This document shows positions 53,983 to 57,107 of a stretch of DNA of 57,107 nucleotides, one piece after another. The notes beneath the pieces were generated by a model that had not been told where the DNA came from, ran no database searches, and worked only from the letters and a program-made list of their open reading frames with translations. The position numbers and the translations under genes are program-made. The stretch comes from CAZJRB01 sp964547995 (GTDB lineage: Bacteria; Planctomycetota; Planctomycetia; Pirellulales; Thermoguttaceae). Position 1 is the first letter of the stretch, and every line of letters begins with the position of its first letter. Where the stretch lies: NCBI GenBank assembly GCA_964547995.1, contig CAZJRB010000034.1:1-57107 (forward strand). Reading direction: 5' to 3'.

Positions 53983-54252
53983 GTGCTGCCGATTGCCGTG
54001 TATCCGCTCGACTACGAGCGGCTCGTCGACGACCAGGAGACCGTCATGCGGGAACTCGTGGCATTTTGCGGCCTGGATTGGGACAGCCGTTGTCTGACGT
54101 TCTACGAAACAGACCGCGCAGTGCGCACCCCGACCAAGCTCGAGGTCCGCAAGCCCATCTATCGCGATGTGATCGGTCGCTGGAAGCGGTACGAGGCCCA
54201 CCTCCAACCCTTGATCGAGTGGCTCGGCGGGCGGCGGCTGGCTGGAGAATAA
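53983..54252 (+). pseudogene. C-terminal fragment of a TPR-type sulfotransferase
   Basis: A plus-strand frame that from 53983 reads VLPIAVYPLDYERLVDDQET, then LVAFCGLDWDSRCLTFYETD, RAVRTPTKLEVRKPIYRDVI and GRWKRYEAHLQPLIEWLG, the end of the sulfotransferase domain seen in TPR-sulfotransferases (the YEDLV region, RAVRT and GRWRRYEAHL). The first two thirds of the protein, including the PAPS-binding loop, are absent; upstream sequence in the frame has no resemblance. It is a remnant between two minus-strand genes. Confidence 0.78.
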
Positions 54253-54408
54253 TCTCGCAATTCGGCAATGCCTGCGAGACGGCGATGCGCCCTGTGCGCA
54301 AATCAGCCCGGCGTTGTCGACGTCGGCGAGAGCGGCGCCCACCCGGACGATGGAAGGGGCGACCGGCAAAACAACTCCTCGCCAGGGCAGGCTGTTGGTA
54401 CACCCGCG

Positions 54409-55761
54409 CTACAACTGCCACCCCTTGCGGTACTCCTTGCGGACGTACTTGTTCGCGTCGGGTACGTTGGTGACCTTGAGGTTCTCGGCGTCCCAGTGGA
54501 TGCGGGTGTCAACGCGCTGAGCGATGTTGCCCAGGCAGCAGATTTCCGCCAGCGGGCCGGCGTAGGCAAAGTCGGCGCCGGCCGGCTCGCCCGTCTTGCA
54601 CGCCCGGGCCCAGTCCTGCTCGTGCGATCCTTTCACGCGGGGGATCGTCTGGTCGGGCAGCTTGGCTTCCCGCATCTTGGTCTCGGGGATGATCCGGGGG
54701 CTTCCGCCGTAGACGCCGCACATGATCGTGCCCTTGGTACCCTTGAACAGCGCGCCGCCCTCGCGGGGCATTCTCCGCCCGTCTTCCAGATCCTCCGGCC
54801 GCGGCGGGCGGGTGCCCTCGTACCACGTTACCCTAAGCGGCGGCAAGCCTTCTCGGGCAGGAAATTCATACGTGACGATCGCCGAAAGCGGATGTACCTC
54901 GGCCGTGTTGCCGCAGGTGGTGGCGTCGATGCTCGTCGGGGCCGTAAGCTTCATCGCCCAAAAGACCGGGTCGAGCGTGTGCGCGCCGCGGTCGCCCATC
55001 ATGCCCGACCCGAAATCCCACCAGCACCGCCACGTGGCCGGGTGGTAGGCCCGATGGTACGGCCGCATCGGGGCCGGCCCGATCCACAGGTCCCAGTTCA
55101 TTCCCTTCGGCGCCGGCGGGGTCTCCTTGGGACGCTGGGACCAGCGGGAACTCCAGCCGGCGTGGCCCCAGGGATAGTAGGTCAGGCTGCAATAGGCGTC
55201 GACCTCGCGGACCTCGCCGATCAGTCCGGCCCAGATCCACTCGCAGATCAGGCGGATGCCCTGGCCCGAATGGCCCTGGATCCCCATCTGCGTGGCGACC
55301 TTCTCTTCCTTGGCGGCCTTGGCCAACATGCGGGCTTCGTAGACATCGTGCGTCAGCGGCTTTTGGCAGTAGACGTGTTTGCCCGCGCGGATCGCCGCCA
55401 TCGAGATCACGGCGTGGGTATGGTCGGGCGTGCCGATGACCACCCCGTCGATATCCTTTTGCTTGTCGAGCATCTCGCGGTAGTCGACGTAGACCTTGGC
55501 CTTGGGATATTGCTTGATGGTATGGGCGGCGTAGTTGTCGGGGTCGACGTCGCACAGGGCGACGATGTTTTCCGACCGGAGGTTGCGGATATTGGCTCCG
55601 CCCATTCCGCCGACGCCGACGCCGGCGACGTTCATCTTTTCGCTCGGCGGAATCCGGCGCGGTCCGCCCAGCACGTGCCGCGGAACGATGACCGCAGCAC
55701 CCGCCCCGGCCAGGAGTGTACCCTTCTGGATGAAATCACGGCGTGAGAAAGCTCTTGTCAT
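54409..55761 (-). CDS. Tat-exported Gfo/Idh/MocA family oxidoreductase
   Basis: A 450-residue protein. A twin-arginine signal (FSRRDFIQKG, Arg7-Arg8, then a hydrophobic LLAGAGAAVIV) precedes a Rossmann domain with VAGVGVGGMGG (residues 45-55) and the signature VYCQKPLTHDV (QKP at 133-135, replacing the common EKP). The C-terminal beta-sheet domain has GVWMMGDRGAHTLDPVFW-like residues around DFGSGMMGDRGAHTLDPVF. Such exported oxidoreductases are abundant in planctomycetes, acting on sugars or inositols with NAD(P) carried along. The AAGGAG site 8 bp before the ATG at 55761 supports the start. The mapped position lies in the same direction as GH127. Confidence 0.92.
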   Translation of the reverse strand: MTRAFSRRDFIQKGTLLAGAGAAVIVPRHVLGGPRRIPPSEKMNVAGVGVGGMGGANIRNLRSENIVALCDVDPDNYAAHTIKQYPKAKVYVDYREMLDKQKDIDGVVIGTPDHTHAVISMAAIRAGKHVYCQKPLTHDVYEARMLAKAAKEEKVATQMGIQGHSGQGIRLICEWIWAGLIGEVREVDAYCSLTYYPWGHAGWSSRWSQRPKETPPAPKGMNWDLWIGPAPMRPYHRAYHPATWRCWWDFGSGMMGDRGAHTLDPVFWAMKLTAPTSIDATTCGNTAEVHPLSAIVTYEFPAREGLPPLRVTWYEGTRPPRPEDLEDGRRMPREGGALFKGTKGTIMCGVYGGSPRIIPETKMREAKLPDQTIPRVKGSHEQDWARACKTGEPAGADFAYAGPLAEICCLGNIAQRVDTRIHWDAENLKVTNVPDANKYVRKEYRKGWQL

Positions 55762-55984
55762 GAGAAAGCTCCTTTTTGAGTTGTCTCCTCAGGATGTCCA
55801 GCCCTTGTGGCATCCGTGTCCGATGAACGGGTCGACCTCAGGGCAGTTCTTCCCTTGATGCCGACGACATCCCGCTCGATCTTCTTCCGGCCATGCTACC
55901 ACACCGGGCGAAATTGTCCACCACTTGACAGACAGGCGGGCCGATTCCGGTTGTGGCCGCCAATAGTGGTACACCACTCGCAAC

Positions 55985-57107
55985 TTAAGGCTTGGCAGTC
56001 CGCCTGTCTGCCGACAACTTGATAACTCGCACGAAGGCAACCGTTGCATCGTGGCCGGATGCCTCAATGTGGAAGTCGAATTCTTGCGCATCCGCGGGGA
56101 AACAGATGTCGTCCAGCAGGAACGTGACCGTGAGCACTCGGCCGGTGTCTTTGCACTGGACGGATCGGCGTTGCCGGGTTCCATTGCCGCCGCGATAGAC
56201 CAGATCCCAGTGTCCCCGGCCCAGATCGTGGTAAGTAACTTTGACGGCTGCCGAATGCGGCCCGTCGTGCAAGAATCGATCATCCAGCGCGAAACCGATG
56301 CGGCTGTTGCCACTGGCGAGATCCGTGCGCCGCGCAATCCAATCGAACTTGTATTTCTGCGGCACCATCCACATCATCTTATGCTGGGCGGCGCGCATCG
56401 CCGGCTTCGTCCGGTAACCGTCGCGGTCGCGTTGCACCAGCCACCGTTCGAAGTTGCGTATGGGAAACGTCTTTCCATTTTTTCCCGCCGCCGATGCGCG
56501 AACCGTGCTCTCGCGGAGATAACAGAACGCGTCCGGCGCATCGCTGACGTTGCGGCCCAAAGCCAGACTCATGTAGGCGGTCAATGCCGGGTTCATATCG
56601 ACCGAAGATGAAGACATCCAGAGATAGTTGCGGCGCATCTGCAGCACCCGGACCATCGATTGGTGGTAGCGGTAGGCATGCGTTTCCAGCGGCCCAAACC
56701 GGCCGGTCCAATAGGGTCCGTACTCTTCGTTCTCGTCGCCAAACGCGCGGCCCTTAGCGATCGGCGGACAACGCTCGTCGACGATCTGGTAGCCATCGCC
56801 ATCGACGGATTGCCCAAGCCACGGGTTATTCAGTTGATACAGGTAGTTCTCGACAAAGCCACATCGCTGTCCCATTCCCAGGTCGTAAGCGTGTTTCATG
56901 ACGCGGTTGCCCATGCCGCGATAGTCCATGCGCCCGCGACCGCTGTCGTTGCCCGCACCGACCCAAGCCAGCTTGTGCTCGGCGCCGCGGAATGCCGTAG
57001 CCCAGGCATCCAGACGCTCGGTAAGGCAGGTTTCCAGGACCTGGGGAGTCAACCCGACGTTCTCTTCGCACCACACGCCCACGTCGCGCGGGATGTACAA
57101 TTCCTCG
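55985..57107 (-). CDS. Unidentified protein, C-terminal part, runs off the edge
   Basis: An open minus-strand frame of at least 371 residues that continues past the right edge without a stop or a clear start; the TTG near 57100 is unlikely to be the true start because coding continues into EE residues beyond it. It begins LYIPRDVGVWCEENVGLT and has NRVMKHAYDLGMGQRCGFVE, the ALTAYMSLALGRNVSDAPDA stretch and a beta-sheet-rich C-terminus (VKVTYHDLGRGHWDLVYRGG). The mix of a barrel-like front and a beta-sandwich end suggests a glycoside-hydrolase-like protein. I do not recognise the family. Downstream of it is the Gfo/Idh/MocA gene, 223 bp away. Confidence 0.65.
   Translation of the reverse strand, partial: EELYIPRDVGVWCEENVGLTPQVLETCLTERLDAWATAFRGAEHKLAWVGAGNDSGRGRMDYRGMGNRVMKHAYDLGMGQRCGFVENYLYQLNNPWLGQSVDGDGYQIVDERCPPIAKGRAFGDENEEYGPYWTGRFGPLETHAYRYHQSMVRVLQMRRNYLWMSSSSVDMNPALTAYMSLALGRNVSDAPDAFCYLRESTVRASAAGKNGKTFPIRNFERWLVQRDRDGYRTKPAMRAAQHKMMWMVPQKYKFDWIARRTDLASGNSRIGFALDDRFLHDGPHSAAVKVTYHDLGRGHWDLVYRGGNGTRQRRSVQCKDTGRVLTVTFLLDDICFPADAQEFDFHIEASGHDATVAFVRVIKLSADRRTAKP

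Noticed and set aside
54268..55746. A 492-codon plus-strand frame opposite the Gfo/Idh/MocA gene
   Set aside because: It is rich in Arg, Gly and Pro with no recognisable motif and mirrors a well-supported minus-strand gene.
55929..56010. 11-bp inverted repeat cagacaggcgg / ccgcctgtctg
   Set aside because: The arms are 60 bases apart, one lies inside coding sequence and there is no T-run. It does not look like a terminator.

Overview
The window comes from a GC-rich bacterial chromosome and looks planctomycetal, most likely Pirellulales-like. The main clues are a J-domain-like membrane protein opening with the 'DPYRKWLGIP...HHYRLLGI' signature seen in that phylum, an exosortase/EpsI pair, a Tat-exported Gfo/Idh/MocA oxidoreductase, a GH127 enzyme, and a leftover of an ASPIC/UnbV (CRTAC1-like) protein. 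Every intact gene I can support lies on the minus strand. The plus strand carries only two gene fragments plus long antisense frames that are by-products of the high GC content. Assignments come from reading translated sequence and motifs; no database search was possible.

Region 1 (about 208-40978, transcribed right to left) is one very large exopolysaccharide or glycan locus. In order of transcription it holds: a Wzm/Wzt-type ABC exporter; a sulfotransferase; a DegT/DnrJ sugar aminotransferase and a left-handed beta-helix acyltransferase; a 42-codon epimerase remnant; the J-like protein; two NAD(P)-dependent epimerase/reductases; three family-2 glycosyltransferases; a truncated sulfotransferase; two FkbM methyltransferases; a pyruvyltransferase-like protein; six GT4-like glycosyltransferases; an O-antigen ligase/polymerase-like membrane protein; another methyltransferase; a DUF362/PaaK-like pair; a GT-C-like membrane protein; a two-domain oxidoreductase; a carbamoyltransferase with a propeller-like partner; a heparinase II/III-like protein; an SGNH hydrolase; and a terminal carbamoyltransferase, SxtJ and DUF5989 set. 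Several start/stop codons overlap by 4 bp (19133-19136, 24674-24677, 28480-28483, 30727-30730), which supports operon organisation.

Region 2 (41341-47001) is the initiation and control module: exosortase, a Wzc-like tyrosine autokinase, a WecA/MraY-like phosphoglycosyltransferase with an unusual soluble tail, and EpsI. Together regions 1 and 2 would start a polyprenol-linked glycan, build it, decorate it (carbamoyl, sulfate, methyl, acyl and perhaps pyruvyl groups), export it and control its length. They mix parts of ABC-dependent and Wzy-dependent pathways, and no Wzx flippase or Wza porin is visible.

Region 3 (47002-57107) is outside the glycan locus. It has an intergenic stretch with a near-perfect long palindrome and an ASPIC/UnbV fragment, a three-gene proton-translocating transhydrogenase operon (pntAA-pntAB-pntB), a secreted GH127 enzyme, a sulfotransferase C-terminal fragment, a Tat-exported oxidoreductase, and an unidentified gene that runs off the right edge.

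The strongest second-look items are signs of locus remodelling: a 105-bp duplicated epimerase 5' end bracketing the J-like gene, a vestigial glycosyltransferase start, several truncated genes and AT-rich gene islands. Others are an Arg in place of the catalytic Lys in the epimerase, a WecA homologue with a fused tail, and the hybrid export machinery.
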